Notes under the pieces: model-generated
The model's database searches: none
Told to the model about the DNA's origin: nothing
The model's input: the letters and a program-made list of their open reading frames with translations, nothing else
Shown here: positions 25,301-34,672 of the stretch, one piece after another
How the letters are laid out: the number at the start of each line of letters is the position of its first letter
Numbering within the stretch: the first letter of the stretch is position 1
Source: Chitinophagaceae bacterium
Lineage (GTDB): Bacteria; Bacteroidota; Bacteroidia; Chitinophagales; Chitinophagaceae
NCBI GenBank assembly: GCA_016720745.1
Contig: JADKKA010000006.1
Location: 152,207-216,206 of the forward strand
Reading direction: 5' to 3'
DNA length: 64,000 bases
Program-made: the position numbers and the translations under genes

Positions 25301-25837
25301 GATGGCATCATCAATGATAACGACAAGCAGATGATTGGAAACCCAACACCTGACTTTACATACGGTATCAATACCACTTTCAAGTACAAAGCATTTGATG
25401 TGAATATTGATTTTGCCGGATGTTATGGTAATGAAGTATTCAGGGTATGGGGTACATCAGAGCAAAAGAACTCACTGTACAATTATCCAAAGAATTATAC
25501 TGAAGGATGGACAGGAGCGGCTACTTCGAATTTTGTTCCAATCGTGAACCAGAAGCACCTGATCAACCGGGCTCCTTCAACTTACGGTATTGAAGATGGA
25601 AGTTATTTCCGGATCAGGAACCTGAACCTGGGATATACTTTCATGAAACTGCCGAAAGTAACAGGCATCAAAAACCTGAAACTGAGTCTTTCTATCCAGA
25701 ACCTGAAAACCTGGAAGAAGAACCTGGGTTACTCACCTGAATTTGCCGGTGATGCCCTTGGATTTGGTTTGGACTTCGGTAGTGCCGGAAGTGCCCTGCC
25801 ACGTGTAATCACTTTTGGACTGAATGCTAATTTTTAA
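22400..25837 (+). CDS. SusC/RagA TonB-linked outer-membrane transporter with STN domain
   Basis: 1,145 residues, intact. Order: signal region (about 1-44), STN signalling domain (about 46-97, ITLKMNEAEIKKVLFAIEKKTEYRFLF), carboxypeptidase-regulatory-like domain (124-205, GEPLAGVSIQVKG...GTVTDANGNFSI), plug (about 213-330, with IRGTVSIGSIRPVYIIDGI and EVLKDASSLAIFGIKGAAGAI), then a 22-strand-type barrel to the terminal aromatic F. The STN domain marks it as a transducer that talks to the FecR anti-sigma factor encoded upstream. With SusD it imports oligosaccharides across the outer membrane using TonB energy. Confidence 0.96.
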   Translation: MKKSETAAVSPKVLLYLKIARIMKLTVALLMFACLQVSAKGWGQERITLKMNEAEIKKVLFAIEKKTEYRFLFTEESVKGKPKVNLDVKEATLPEVLDRILANTGISYKLLGTNLVVLKELAALAEVNTKDIRITGKITAATGEPLAGVSIQVKGSRVGTVTDANGNFSISVPDDAVLVISSVGYEPQEVSVKGKTSISVALKQSEKIQDAVVVIGYGSAVKRDLTGSITKVKGDAIAAQPNSNPLASLQAKVAGLTIVNTAIPGSAPDVRIRGTVSIGSIRPVYIIDGIFSDNMDFVNPSEIESVEVLKDASSLAIFGIKGAAGAILVTTKKAKTGQININFNTAYGTKKLVDKIQLANGDDFRKLATMEALSRVDDDPSDLSLLNFVNNVGGPGMNAYTGNTDWIDAVTRTAKFSTTNVSLDGSTDKNKFHMGLGYTYDEGLVKHVRYDRMTMNISDEFKVNKTWKLGFTIIGSKERLPYGSGALENARRIVPIVSADPKSVYTKNPYGVDSANYNLYSSVPIIQNSETNPLATLENNWDKKIDDRYRFVGNVFVDINITKDLNFRPTWYADMSWRSNREYTPLYDLYDPSMTGDQVVSRNTLTAVRQDLINTRAFQQDYIATYKKKFNNHSFTLMGGFTTYFYKYEQASSTVSQKEEGKNIIPNNKRFWYINTGFGDIQSVIPAGQSEYTTVSGLARLLYNYKNKYYFNASFRRDGASQISKNYKDKFQSFWAVGAAWEITREKFMENMEVFNYLKLKASTGLLGNFTAQGKNYPAYPTISTNSSAVFGENLVPVYEADYLYDPNLRWETVNSSEIGIEAEMFKSRLHFEMAYYSKKTQDLIVLLRPSGILPSLTNNGSIQNSGFEFVGSWNQKIGNDMSLTIGGNLTTFKNKVLHLEYPNRPNISSSEQTPNQAQTGYPIGYFYGLVADGLYQSYADILASPVNTINGGGAKPGDIKYKDLDGDGIINDNDKQMIGNPTPDFTYGINTTFKYKAFDVNIDFAGCYGNEVFRVWGTSEQKNSLYNYPKNYTEGWTGAATSNFVPIVNQKHLINRAPSTYGIEDGSYFRIRNLNLGYTFMKLPKVTGIKNLKLSLSIQNLKTWKKNLGYSPEFAGDALGFGLDFGSAGSALPRVITFGLNANF

Positions 25838-25858
25838 CTGATTAAAACATCCGACAAC

Positions 25859-27409
25859 ATGATAAAGATTGCAAACAATTTCAACAAGCTGCTGATCGGT
25901 GCCCTGCTTGCGGTACCGGTTCTGGGCGGGATGTCTGGTTGTAAAAAATTTCTTGACAGACAACCCCTCTCAGCTACCCAGGACGATCTGAGCCTGGGTG
26001 CCCTTGAAGGGAAAGCACTGGCGCTCTATGGAGCTGTCCGCAATTCAAAAGCGGATCCCTATTGTGGGGATGGATTTCAAAGTATTCCATGGGTTGCCAT
26101 GAACGGTTTCCGTTCAGATGATGCCGAGATTGTAGCTGACCCCGGTGCTTCGGCCTGGCGCCAGACCTACGATAATTTCCAGTACACCAAAGATGACTGG
26201 GGTGCTGGTTTGTACTGGGATAAGCACTATATTTTTATTGGCCTTTGTAATGATGTAATGGATGAGGCAGCAAAAGGTGGCTACACCGATCCTGCTTCAC
26301 TCACCAACATTGCTGAAGCTAAATTCTTCAGGGCTTATTCTTATTTTGATCTGGTAAGAACTTTTGGTGATGTCCCCAAGATTGATTTCAAAATCAATAC
26401 GCCGACTGATGGGCACAAAGCAAAATCTCCTGCCGCACAGATCTATGCATTTATCGAGTCAGACCTGACTTATGCGGAGCAATACCTGCCACAGGCATGG
26501 GGCGCTACCTTCTCCGGTCGACTGAATAAAGCAGCAGCAAGAACCTTCCTGGCCAAAGTAAAATTGTACCAGCAGAAATGGGCTGAAGCACTCACACATT
26601 GCAAACAGGTAATGGCCAGCCGTCAGGGTGGTGCAGCCGCTCCATTGTATACACCGTACTGGAAAATTTTCAAAAAAGAAGGTGAACTCTGCGAGGAGTC
26701 CATTTTTGAAATCCAGGCACATAAAGAAGCCGGTGATGGCGACCGTTACTGGAGCCGCCTCGGTCAGTGCCAGGGTGTTCGCGGTGCTTCCGGAAGCCCA
26801 TGGGATCTGGGATGGGGATGGAATACACCTACAGCTTCTCTGGAATCCAGCTACGAAGCCAATGATCAGCGGAAAGCAGCGACCATTCTTTATTCCAACC
26901 AAAGTGACGGAGGCAGCAGCACCGGAGGATACGGGCAAACCATACCAAACCTGACCAATGCCCTCTACTGGAATAAAAAAGTGTATAACCTTTTCACTGA
27001 ATACCAGGCTGCCGGTTTAGGTACACCTAATAACGAAGCACAGAATACCTGGGTCAATCACCGCGTATTCCGTATGGCGGATATTTACCTGATGGCTGCA
27101 GAAGCAGCTAATGAAGTTGGCGGAGCACAAAACCAGGCCGATGCCGTTACCTGGGTCAACATGGTAAGAACCAGGGCCGGTCTGACCAATATTGCTTTTG
27201 TTAGTCAGTCACAAATGCGTGCTGCCATCAAACAGGAAAGAAGAGCTGAATTTGCAATGGAGTTTGAAAGATTCTTTGACCTGGTCAGATGGGGTGATGC
27301 AATCACTGTGCTGGGGCCAAGCGGATATGCGAATAAACACCGTTATTATCCAATACCCAATTCAGCACTGAACGGAAACCCTAGTCTTGTACAGAATCCC
27401 GAATGGTAA
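25859..27409 (+). CDS. SusD/RagB surface glycan-binding lipoprotein
   Basis: 516 residues with a lipoprotein signal ending in GGMSGC and the SusD opening CKKFLDRQPLSATQDDLSLG. TPR-like helices follow (AEAKFFRAYSYFDLVRTFGDVPKI; RLNKAAARTFLAKVKLYQQKWAEAL). The C-terminal segment has RMADIYLMAAEAANEVGG, VNMVRTRAGL, RAAIKQERRAEFAMEFERFFDLVRWG and YYPIPNSAL, all hallmarks of RagB/SusD. It starts 21 bp after susC. It is the lid that captures oligosaccharides on the SusC barrel at the cell surface. Confidence 0.96.
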   Translation: MIKIANNFNKLLIGALLAVPVLGGMSGCKKFLDRQPLSATQDDLSLGALEGKALALYGAVRNSKADPYCGDGFQSIPWVAMNGFRSDDAEIVADPGASAWRQTYDNFQYTKDDWGAGLYWDKHYIFIGLCNDVMDEAAKGGYTDPASLTNIAEAKFFRAYSYFDLVRTFGDVPKIDFKINTPTDGHKAKSPAAQIYAFIESDLTYAEQYLPQAWGATFSGRLNKAAARTFLAKVKLYQQKWAEALTHCKQVMASRQGGAAAPLYTPYWKIFKKEGELCEESIFEIQAHKEAGDGDRYWSRLGQCQGVRGASGSPWDLGWGWNTPTASLESSYEANDQRKAATILYSNQSDGGSSTGGYGQTIPNLTNALYWNKKVYNLFTEYQAAGLGTPNNEAQNTWVNHRVFRMADIYLMAAEAANEVGGAQNQADAVTWVNMVRTRAGLTNIAFVSQSQMRAAIKQERRAEFAMEFERFFDLVRWGDAITVLGPSGYANKHRYYPIPNSALNGNPSLVQNPEW

Positions 27410-27439
27410 TTCATAAAATCAACAAAAACGGATTATATC

Positions 27440-28327
27440 ATGAAAATGACATTCAACAAAATCCTGGTGGCCCTGCTTGCCTTTACTGCGATTGCCGGTT
27501 GCCAGAAGATGAAAAAGCCCGAATTGGGTGATTATCCAAAGGATGCAAATCCTGCCAACGGACCATTAAAATTCTATGCAGCTTTTGATGGTACTACTGC
27601 TAATCCATTGATGAATGCAGTAGACAGTATCCGGGCTACCTTTCCTTCTGATAATCCATTTACCACCATCGACGGCGTAAGGGGTAAAGGAATTACAGGG
27701 GTAAATCAGAAATTCATTAAATACCCTTCTTTCAATGCCTGGGCTTCCAGCAGCAGTATGAGTATTTCTGTTTGGTTTAAGCAAAACGGACAAACAAAGA
27801 ATAACAATGGCACCAATGGACCAGCTTATATCCTTTCCATGAGAGCCAAAAAGAAACCCGATAACTCGGATTATCATTGGAGCAATGCGGTTGGCTTCCT
27901 CTTCCTGGAAGGAAATAATACCGCCTGCGCTATAAAAAGCATGTTTGTGAGTCCTTCTAACCCAAGCGATCCCAACAGTGGTGCCGCTGATTCCTGGTTT
28001 ACCTGGGAAGGTGGTCAGATGATTGCCGGATTATGTGATAATAACTGGCACCACCTGGTGATGACCTATGACGAAACCAACAGTACCGTTAAATTGTATA
28101 TCGATGGCGTTCAGAATCCCAATGTAAAAACATGGGGCGGACATGGTGCATTGCGCCTGTCAACCACCTGGGTTTCTGAATTCCGTATTGGTGCCGGTCC
28201 TTCTACCAGCTATGCTTCCGACGATTGGCTGGCTTGTACTTTCAAAGGTGGTTTGGATCAGCTGAGACTGTACAGCAAAGTGTTGTCACAGACAGAAGTG
28301 TCTGCGCTCTTTGCCGGTAAACAATAA
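27440..28327 (+). CDS. LamG-like (concanavalin A fold) surface lipoprotein
   Basis: 295 residues with a lipoprotein signal (lipobox AIAGC). The mature chain is a laminin-G-like/ConA-like lectin domain: YAAFDGTTANPL...MSISVWFKQNG...WHHLVMTYDETNSTVKLYIDGVQNP...FRIGAGPS...FKGGLDQLRLYSKVLSQTEV, the usual LamG_3 pattern. It follows susD by 30 bp, and a terminator lies 35 bp downstream, so it is the third gene of the susCD transcript. In this position such proteins are normally surface glycan-binding proteins (SusE/F-like). No catalytic glutamates of GH16 are seen, so binding rather than cleavage is inferred. Confidence 0.85.
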   Translation: MKMTFNKILVALLAFTAIAGCQKMKKPELGDYPKDANPANGPLKFYAAFDGTTANPLMNAVDSIRATFPSDNPFTTIDGVRGKGITGVNQKFIKYPSFNAWASSSSMSISVWFKQNGQTKNNNGTNGPAYILSMRAKKKPDNSDYHWSNAVGFLFLEGNNTACAIKSMFVSPSNPSDPNSGAADSWFTWEGGQMIAGLCDNNWHHLVMTYDETNSTVKLYIDGVQNPNVKTWGGHGALRLSTTWVSEFRIGAGPSTSYASDDWLACTFKGGLDQLRLYSKVLSQTEVSALFAGKQ

Positions 28328-28362
28328 CAATGTAGTCGTTTGTTTTAAGCAGCATAAGCAAC

Positions 28363-28403
28363 AAAGGGCTGAACGTCTTGTTTCAGCCCTTTTCATCTTT
28401 TTT
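28363..28403 (+). terminator. Terminator inside the PUL
   Basis: AAAGGGCTGAA (28363-28373) pairs with TTCAGCCCTTT (28382-28392), followed by a T-rich stretch to 28403. It separates susCD-lamG from the downstream enzyme genes and could set their relative expression. Confidence 0.75.
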
Positions 28404-28417
28404 AAAAGGCTGTTCCA

Positions 28418-31400
28418 ATGAAGTGGTTTAACAGTAAATGGCCTCTTTTTATTTTGTCTGCCGGTTTCCTCCTGCTTCAATCCGGCTGCCAAGGCAGGAA
28501 AACACCTGCCCTTTTTGAACAGCTTTCCTCCTCAACTACAAATATCAAATTTGAGAATACATTGCCCGAAAGGGAGATGCTGAATATTCTCTACTACCTC
28601 TATTTTTATAACGGTGGCGGGGTATCTACCGGTGATATCAATAATGATGGCCTCGTAGATATTTATTTTACCGCCAACAGCAAAGGGAATAACAAGCTCT
28701 ACCTGAATAAAGGAGATTTCAAATTTGAAGATATCACTGCAAGTGCCGGAGTAGCCGGTACGGCCGACTGGTGTTCAGGTGTTACCATGGCCGATGTAAA
28801 TGCGGATGGCTACCTGGATATTTATGTCGCGGCCAGTAGCGGTCATCATGGACTAACAGGCCGGCACCAGCTTTTTATTAATAATAAGAATAACAGTTTT
28901 ACGGAAAAGGCGGTGGAGTACGGACTGGATTTTTCCGGCTTCGGTACACAGGCTGCTTTTTTTGATTATGACCGGGATGGTGATCTGGATTGCTACCTGC
29001 TGAATCATTCCCAAAAGCCCAATTCCAATATTCAGGATACTATATTCAGACATACACCGGATTCATTGTCCGGCGACCGTCTCTATCGCAATGATATAGC
29101 AGTAACAGGGAAGTTTACGAACGTGTCGGCTGCAGCAGGGATCTATCAAAGCAGCCTGGGTTATGGACTGGGCATTGCAATCGCCGATTTTAATCAGGAT
29201 GGCTGGGACGATATTTATATCGGCAATGATTTTCATGAGAATGATTATTACTACCTCAACCAGGGTAATGGCCGCTTCAAAGAATCCGGAGCTGACCATT
29301 TCCGGCATTACAGCCGTTTCAGCATGGGAAATGATGCCAACGATTTTAATAACGACGGACAAACAGATCTCATCACCGTGGATATGCTGCCCCCCGACGA
29401 AAAAGTATTGAAGACCTACGGCAGTGATGAGAACCCGGATACTTACAAATTCAAACTGATGGGTCACGGGTACCAGGATCAGTATTCCAAAAACTGCCTG
29501 CAACAGAATAATGGATTGGGAGAAAGCTATAGCGAAACAGGATTGCAAAGCGGTATTGCCGCTACCGATTGGAGCTGGGCACCGCTATTTGCAGATTTTG
29601 ATAATGATGGAAATAAAGATCTTTTTATTTCCAGTGGGATTGTAAAAAGACCGGTTGATCTGGACTATATCCGTTTTGTTTCTGATCTGGTATTGAAAAA
29701 TGATGTAGGTACTTCCACCAAATATGACAAAGTAGCGATTGAAAAAATGCCCGATGGTGCCTCCCATCCCTATTTTTTCAGGGGAGATGGAAAAGGCCAG
29801 TTCACCGATATGAGCCAAAACTGGGGCACCGGCTCCATGAAAGGATTTTTCAACGGGGCTTCCTATGCGGACCTCGATAACGACGGGAACCTGGATATGG
29901 TGATCAATAACCTGAATGCACCTGCTACTATCTTAAAAAATAAAGCGCCAAAGAAATACACGGTGGATATTTCGTTTATCGGCAATACCGCTAATACCTA
30001 TGGTATTGGTGCAAAAGCCTGGCTTTTTTCCGGTTCCACCATGCAATACCAGCAGCTAAGTTCCAGCCGGGGATTTCAGTCTTCCTGCGATCCCAAACTG
30101 CATTTCGGTGTTGACAGCATCAGGTACATTGACAGCATCCTGATCGTTTGGCCCGATCAGAAATTCCAGCGAATCAGGAATGTGCCAGCCAAAGGACTGA
30201 TCCAGGTGAAACAAACGGATGCTGGTGGTGTATTTGATTACCCCAGCTTCTTTCCGCCAAAGCCACCCGTGCTGGAAGAAATCAGCAGCCAGGTTCGTTT
30301 AAACTGGAAGCACCAGGAGAATGAATTCCTGGATTATAATAATCAATACCTGATTCCTCACCAGCAATCGACCCGCGGACCCAAAATAGCAGTGGCCGAT
30401 GTGAATGGTGACGGTTTAGATGATTTTTACCTCTGTGCTGCTGCAGGACAGAGCGGACAACTCATGATTCAAAACAGCAGCGGCGGATTTCAAACAGATA
30501 GCATTCCTTTTAATAAGGCAAGAGCCAGTGAAGAAGTGGATGCCATTTTTATTGATGCGAACAAAGACGGATTCCCCGATCTCTATGTAGCCAGTGGTGG
30601 TAATGAGTGGGCCAATGGTGATAGTCTGCTATCTGATCACTTCTATCTCAATAACGGGAAGGGTAAATTCACCGTACATAATGAACTGATACCGCTCCTG
30701 CTTAAAAATAAATCCTGTATCAGCACAGCTGATATTGATAAAGACGGTGATGCCGATCTTTTTGTAGGCGTACTGGCAGATGCCACACAATACGGAAGCC
30801 CCCAAAGTTCCTATCTGTTGCTGAATGAGGGTAGTGGTAGTTTTAAATTAGCACCCTCCGGTATCTGGAGGCCGGATAGCCTTGGTATCGTTACCAGTGC
30901 CGTATTTACAGATATCAATAATGACAGCTGGCCCGACCTCGTACTGGCCGGTGAGTGGATGCCGTTGACTGTCTTCATTAATAATAAAGGCAGTTTTGCC
31001 AGTCACCCTGTGGATGGCAGTACCGGTCTGTGGCAAAGTCTGTATCCCGCCGATGTGAATGGAGATGGATTCGTCGATATCCTGGCCGGGAACTGGGGAC
31101 ATAATAACAAATTTGTTGCGGGTAAGAACGGGCCGCTGAAGTTATATGTGAAGGACTTTGATAAAAACGGTTCTACAGAACAGGTCATGGCTTATACCAT
31201 TGATGGAAAGGAGTATACCTTCCTGGCCAAGGATGAACTGGAACGTTCTTTGCCGGTATTAAAGAAAGCCTACCTGAATTATAGTGATGTGGCAGGAAAG
31301 ACCGTGAGTTATATGTTTTATGATCTGTTCAATAATTATCGTGAACTCAAAGCAGAGCAGCTGGGGTCCTCCTGTTTTATCAATGACGGAAAGGGAAATT

Positions 31401-31717
31401 TTGTGCGTACCAGTCTTCCTGCTCAACTGCAAATGGCACCTTTGATGAGTTTTGCATCAATGCCGGGGAACAACCTGCAATTTGTCACCGGTGGAAACTT
31501 TTATGGCGTGGTACCTTATGAAGGAAGATATGATGCCCAGCCAATCAGCATCTTCAGGTATGATGCAAAGGATAAGCATATGCAGTTCCTGCAACCCGTA
31601 ACTGGGAATGATGCAGAAGTAAGGGATTTGAAATGGTACAGAGGCCCTGCTGGTGAATACCGATTACTGGTGGCTGCTAATAATGGCCCCCTGCGATTAT
31701 ATCGACAAAAGAATTGA
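28418..31717 (+). CDS. FG-GAP/VCBS repeat and ASPIC/UnbV lipoprotein
   Basis: 1,099 residues, intact, with lipobox QSGC (Cys24). Many FG-GAP repeats carry Ca-binding-like loops (DINNDGLVDIYF, DYDRDGDLDCYL, DFNNDGQTDLIT, DLDNDGNLDMVI, DVNGDGLDDFYL, DVNGDGFVDILA). An ASPIC/UnbV domain sits mid-chain, with GIGAKAWLFSGS...RGFQSSCDPKLHFGV...ILIVWPD. Repeats resume to the C-terminus. Proteins with this plan are frequent next to SusC/D genes. They form integrin-like beta-propellers on the surface and may bind polysaccharide or protein; no enzymatic role is proven. It lies 91 bp after the LamG gene, past a terminator, so it may begin a second transcript. Confidence 0.88.
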   Translation: MKWFNSKWPLFILSAGFLLLQSGCQGRKTPALFEQLSSSTTNIKFENTLPEREMLNILYYLYFYNGGGVSTGDINNDGLVDIYFTANSKGNNKLYLNKGDFKFEDITASAGVAGTADWCSGVTMADVNADGYLDIYVAASSGHHGLTGRHQLFINNKNNSFTEKAVEYGLDFSGFGTQAAFFDYDRDGDLDCYLLNHSQKPNSNIQDTIFRHTPDSLSGDRLYRNDIAVTGKFTNVSAAAGIYQSSLGYGLGIAIADFNQDGWDDIYIGNDFHENDYYYLNQGNGRFKESGADHFRHYSRFSMGNDANDFNNDGQTDLITVDMLPPDEKVLKTYGSDENPDTYKFKLMGHGYQDQYSKNCLQQNNGLGESYSETGLQSGIAATDWSWAPLFADFDNDGNKDLFISSGIVKRPVDLDYIRFVSDLVLKNDVGTSTKYDKVAIEKMPDGASHPYFFRGDGKGQFTDMSQNWGTGSMKGFFNGASYADLDNDGNLDMVINNLNAPATILKNKAPKKYTVDISFIGNTANTYGIGAKAWLFSGSTMQYQQLSSSRGFQSSCDPKLHFGVDSIRYIDSILIVWPDQKFQRIRNVPAKGLIQVKQTDAGGVFDYPSFFPPKPPVLEEISSQVRLNWKHQENEFLDYNNQYLIPHQQSTRGPKIAVADVNGDGLDDFYLCAAAGQSGQLMIQNSSGGFQTDSIPFNKARASEEVDAIFIDANKDGFPDLYVASGGNEWANGDSLLSDHFYLNNGKGKFTVHNELIPLLLKNKSCISTADIDKDGDADLFVGVLADATQYGSPQSSYLLLNEGSGSFKLAPSGIWRPDSLGIVTSAVFTDINNDSWPDLVLAGEWMPLTVFINNKGSFASHPVDGSTGLWQSLYPADVNGDGFVDILAGNWGHNNKFVAGKNGPLKLYVKDFDKNGSTEQVMAYTIDGKEYTFLAKDELERSLPVLKKAYLNYSDVAGKTVSYMFYDLFNNYRELKAEQLGSSCFINDGKGNFVRTSLPAQLQMAPLMSFASMPGNNLQFVTGGNFYGVVPYEGRYDAQPISIFRYDAKDKHMQFLQPVTGNDAEVRDLKWYRGPAGEYRLLVAANNGPLRLYRQKN

Positions 31718-31729
31718 CAAACTGAATCA

Positions 31730-33181
31730 ATGAATATGAAGAGAATGAATAGTTCGTTTATTTTACTGGCAGCAATATTTACCGTACTCACCGGAGGTGA
31801 TTGCTCTAAAAAAGGCAGCCCCGATCCAACGCCTAATCCCAACCCTGTGCCTGCCACCAATGACGTGGAAATGTGGCTGACCAAAGCTGATCAGTCTGCC
31901 TTATTACAAAAACAATCGACAGTCCTCTCATTCGGCACTACACCCAATGTGTTCGCCAACATTGAAGTGGACTCTGCCACCAGCTATCAGTCAGTGGATG
32001 GTTTTGGTTATACCCTTACCGGTAGCAGTGCTTACCTGATCAACCGGATGGGGACCAATGAAAAAACAGCATTGCTCAACGAAATATTTGGTACTGGCAG
32101 CGGATCAATTGGGGTGAGTTATATCAGGGTCAGCATCGGCGCTTCCGACCTTAGTCCTTCTGTATTCAGTTATAATGATATGCCTGCCGGACAAACTGAT
32201 CCCACCCTGACCAATTTCAGTTTGTCGCAGGATCTTACTGATCTGGTGCCGGTTTTACAACAGGTACTGACCATCAATCCATCTATTAAAATCATGGGTT
32301 CCCCCTGGAGCCCGCCGGTATGGATGAAGACCAATGGCAACAGTATGGGTGGTAGTTTACAGACGCAGTATTATGCTGTATACGCACAATACCTGGTCAA
32401 GTATATCCAGCAGATGCAGGCAAGAAGCATTCCGATTCATGCCATCACCATACAGAATGAACCGGAACACGGTGGCAATAACCCCAGTATGCTGATGACT
32501 GCTGCAGAACAAACTAATTTTATTAAAAATCATTTGGGTCCTGCTTTTCAGACAGCCGGTATCAGTACAAAAATTATTGTATGGGATCATAACTGTGATA
32601 ATCCCAATTATCCGATCACGGTGATGAATGATCCTGCTGCAAAAAATTATGTGGATGGAGCCGCTTTCCATCTCTATGCGGGTGATGTGAGTGCCCTTTC
32701 AACGGTACACAATGCCCATCCCGACCGCAACCTCTATTTTACAGAACAATGGACCGGTGCCAATGGAAGTTTTGATGGCGATCTCAAATGGCATCTGAAA
32801 AATGTAGTGGTAGGTTCCATGCGCAACTGGAGCCGGATTGCCCTGGAATGGAACCTGGCCAATGACCCATCCTATGGACCACATACGCCGGGTGGATGTA
32901 CGGAATGTAAGGGGGCGATAACTATCAGCGGTTCAAATTTCAGCAGGAATGTTGGTTATTATATTATTGCTCATGCTTCGAAATTTGTTCCTGCCGGGTC
33001 TGTTAGAATTGCCAGTACAGAGGCGGCAGGTTTGGCAACTGTTGCATTCAAAACCCCGGCCGGAAAAAAAGTACTACTGGTGGTCAACGAAGGAACTGCA
33101 CAGGGTTTTAATATTAAGTACAAGGGTAAATGGGTCTTTACTTCTATGCCGGCTGGAGCCGCAGCCACGTTTACCTGGTAA
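31730..33181 (+). CDS. GH30-family beta-glycosidase (lipoprotein)
   Basis: 483 residues with a lipoprotein signal (GGDCSKK) and a Pro/Asn linker. The (beta/alpha)8 GH30 domain opens with QSVDGFGYTLTGSSAYLI (the DGFGGxxT-like motif) and carries GSPWSPPVWMK at 190-200. The acid/base is Glu244 in TIQNEPEHG and the nucleophile Glu339 in FTEQWTG. It ends in a small beta-sandwich with VRIASTEAAGLATVAFKTPAGKKVLLVVNEG. GH30 members in Bacteroidota PULs are often endo-beta-1,6-glucanases (GH30_3) or glucosylceramidase-like exo-enzymes. The residues are intact, so it should be active. It starts 12 bp after the FG-GAP gene. Confidence 0.92.
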   Translation: MNMKRMNSSFILLAAIFTVLTGGDCSKKGSPDPTPNPNPVPATNDVEMWLTKADQSALLQKQSTVLSFGTTPNVFANIEVDSATSYQSVDGFGYTLTGSSAYLINRMGTNEKTALLNEIFGTGSGSIGVSYIRVSIGASDLSPSVFSYNDMPAGQTDPTLTNFSLSQDLTDLVPVLQQVLTINPSIKIMGSPWSPPVWMKTNGNSMGGSLQTQYYAVYAQYLVKYIQQMQARSIPIHAITIQNEPEHGGNNPSMLMTAAEQTNFIKNHLGPAFQTAGISTKIIVWDHNCDNPNYPITVMNDPAAKNYVDGAAFHLYAGDVSALSTVHNAHPDRNLYFTEQWTGANGSFDGDLKWHLKNVVVGSMRNWSRIALEWNLANDPSYGPHTPGGCTECKGAITISGSNFSRNVGYYIIAHASKFVPAGSVRIASTEAAGLATVAFKTPAGKKVLLVVNEGTAQGFNIKYKGKWVFTSMPAGAAATFTW

Positions 33182-33198
33182 CGATTTAAAAAATACGT

Positions 33199-34664
33199 AT
33201 GAAAAGAACAGGCTTTCTGCTGGCAGCAGTTGTTATGCTGTCCTGTACAGCAAAAAGAAAAAGCATCCGGTACTGCTGATGCTCCATCCGCATTTTCAAC
33301 AGATGGTAAAAAGTGCTGGTCTACAGTACAGCCGACAGCTCGGCTTACCGGCTGAGCCTGACCGATACGGTGGAGTTCAAAGAAATGGGACAACCACTGG
33401 AAACACAGATTTGTGTATTTGTAGATCCGGGTAAGACTTTTCAAACCTATTTTGGCATGGGTGCTGCCATGACCGATGCGTCTGCCGAAACTTTTTATAA
33501 ACTTCCGAAAGAGAAGCAACAGGAACTACTCAAAGCCTATTTCGATAAAACGAACGGCATTGGCTACACTGTTGCCCGTACCAATATCAACAGCTGTGAT
33601 TTCAGCAGTGATATGTACACGTATGTAAAGGATGGGGATACCAGTTTACAAAGCTTCAATATTGAACACGATAAAAAATACAAACTCCCCTTTATTAAGG
33701 AAGCCATGCAGGCCGCCGGTGGTCAGCTGAATCTTTTTGCCAGTCCCTGGAGCCCGCCGGCCTGGATGAAGGACAATAATGATATGTTACAGGGTGGAAA
33801 GCTGAAGACAGATTTTTATAACAGCTGGGCGCTTTACTATACCAAATTCATTAAGGCTTATGAAAAAGAAGGGGTACCGGTATGGGGTATTTCGGTGCAG
33901 AATGAACCCATGGCCAAACAACGCTGGGAAAGCTGTAGCTACACCGCGGAAGAAGAAAGAGATTTTTAAAAAATGCACTGGGACCTACCATGCAAAAAGA
34001 AGGGCTGAAAGATAAAAAAATCATTGTATGGGATCATAACCGCGACCTGATTTACCAGCGGGCGCAAACCTATTTCAATGATCCGGAAGCAGCAAAGTAT
34101 ATCTGGGGACTTGGTTTCCACTGGTATGAAGACTGGAGCGGTGGCACCCCGATGTATGAGAACCTGCGCCGGGTATATGAGTCATTTCCTGATAAGCATA
34201 TCTTCTTTACGGAAGGTTGTGCAGAAAGTTTCAATGCCACCCGCTATAATGCCTGGGCCCTGGGAGAAGAATATGGCCGGAGCCTGATCAATGATTATAA
34301 TAACGGAATGGTGGGGTTTACGGACTGGAATATCCTGCTCGATGAAACCGGAGGCCCAAACCATGTACAGAATTTTTGTTTCGCTCCGGTGCATGGGGAT
34401 ACCAAAACAGGACAACTGATCTATACGAATGCGTATTATTATCTCGGACATTTTTCAAAATTCATACAGCCCGGTGCTAAAAGAATTGCAGCTACTGCCA
34501 GTCGCAGCCAGTTGCTCACAACTGCCTTCCGGAATGAAGATGGAAAAACTGTGGTGGTCGTGATGAACCAGGGAAATGCAGCCACGCCCTATTATCTATG
34601 GATCAACGGAAAAGCTGCTGAGATCAATGCAATGCCACATTCTATCGCCACCCTGGTATTTTAA
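33199..34664 (+). pseudogene. Second GH30-family beta-glycosidase, frameshifted as sequenced
   Basis: ATG at 33199 opens a lipoprotein signal (MKRTGFLLAAVVMLSCTAK), but the frame breaks within 80 bp. Main fragments are 33313-33969 and 33990-34664. Three single-base changes restore one ~488-residue protein: one extra A in an A run near 33255, one missing A near 33310, and one missing T at about 33962-33969. The last restores RDFLKNALGPTMQKEG across the break. The enzyme would have GMGAAMTDASAETFYKL, SPWSPPAWMKDNNDML, acid/base Glu in SVQNEPMAKQRWES and nucleophile Glu in FFTEGCAES. It is closer to the glucosylceramidase-like GH30 group than the first copy. All changes are in homopolymers, so an assembly error is likely. 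Confidence 0.85.
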
Positions 34665-34672
34665 AACAAGAA

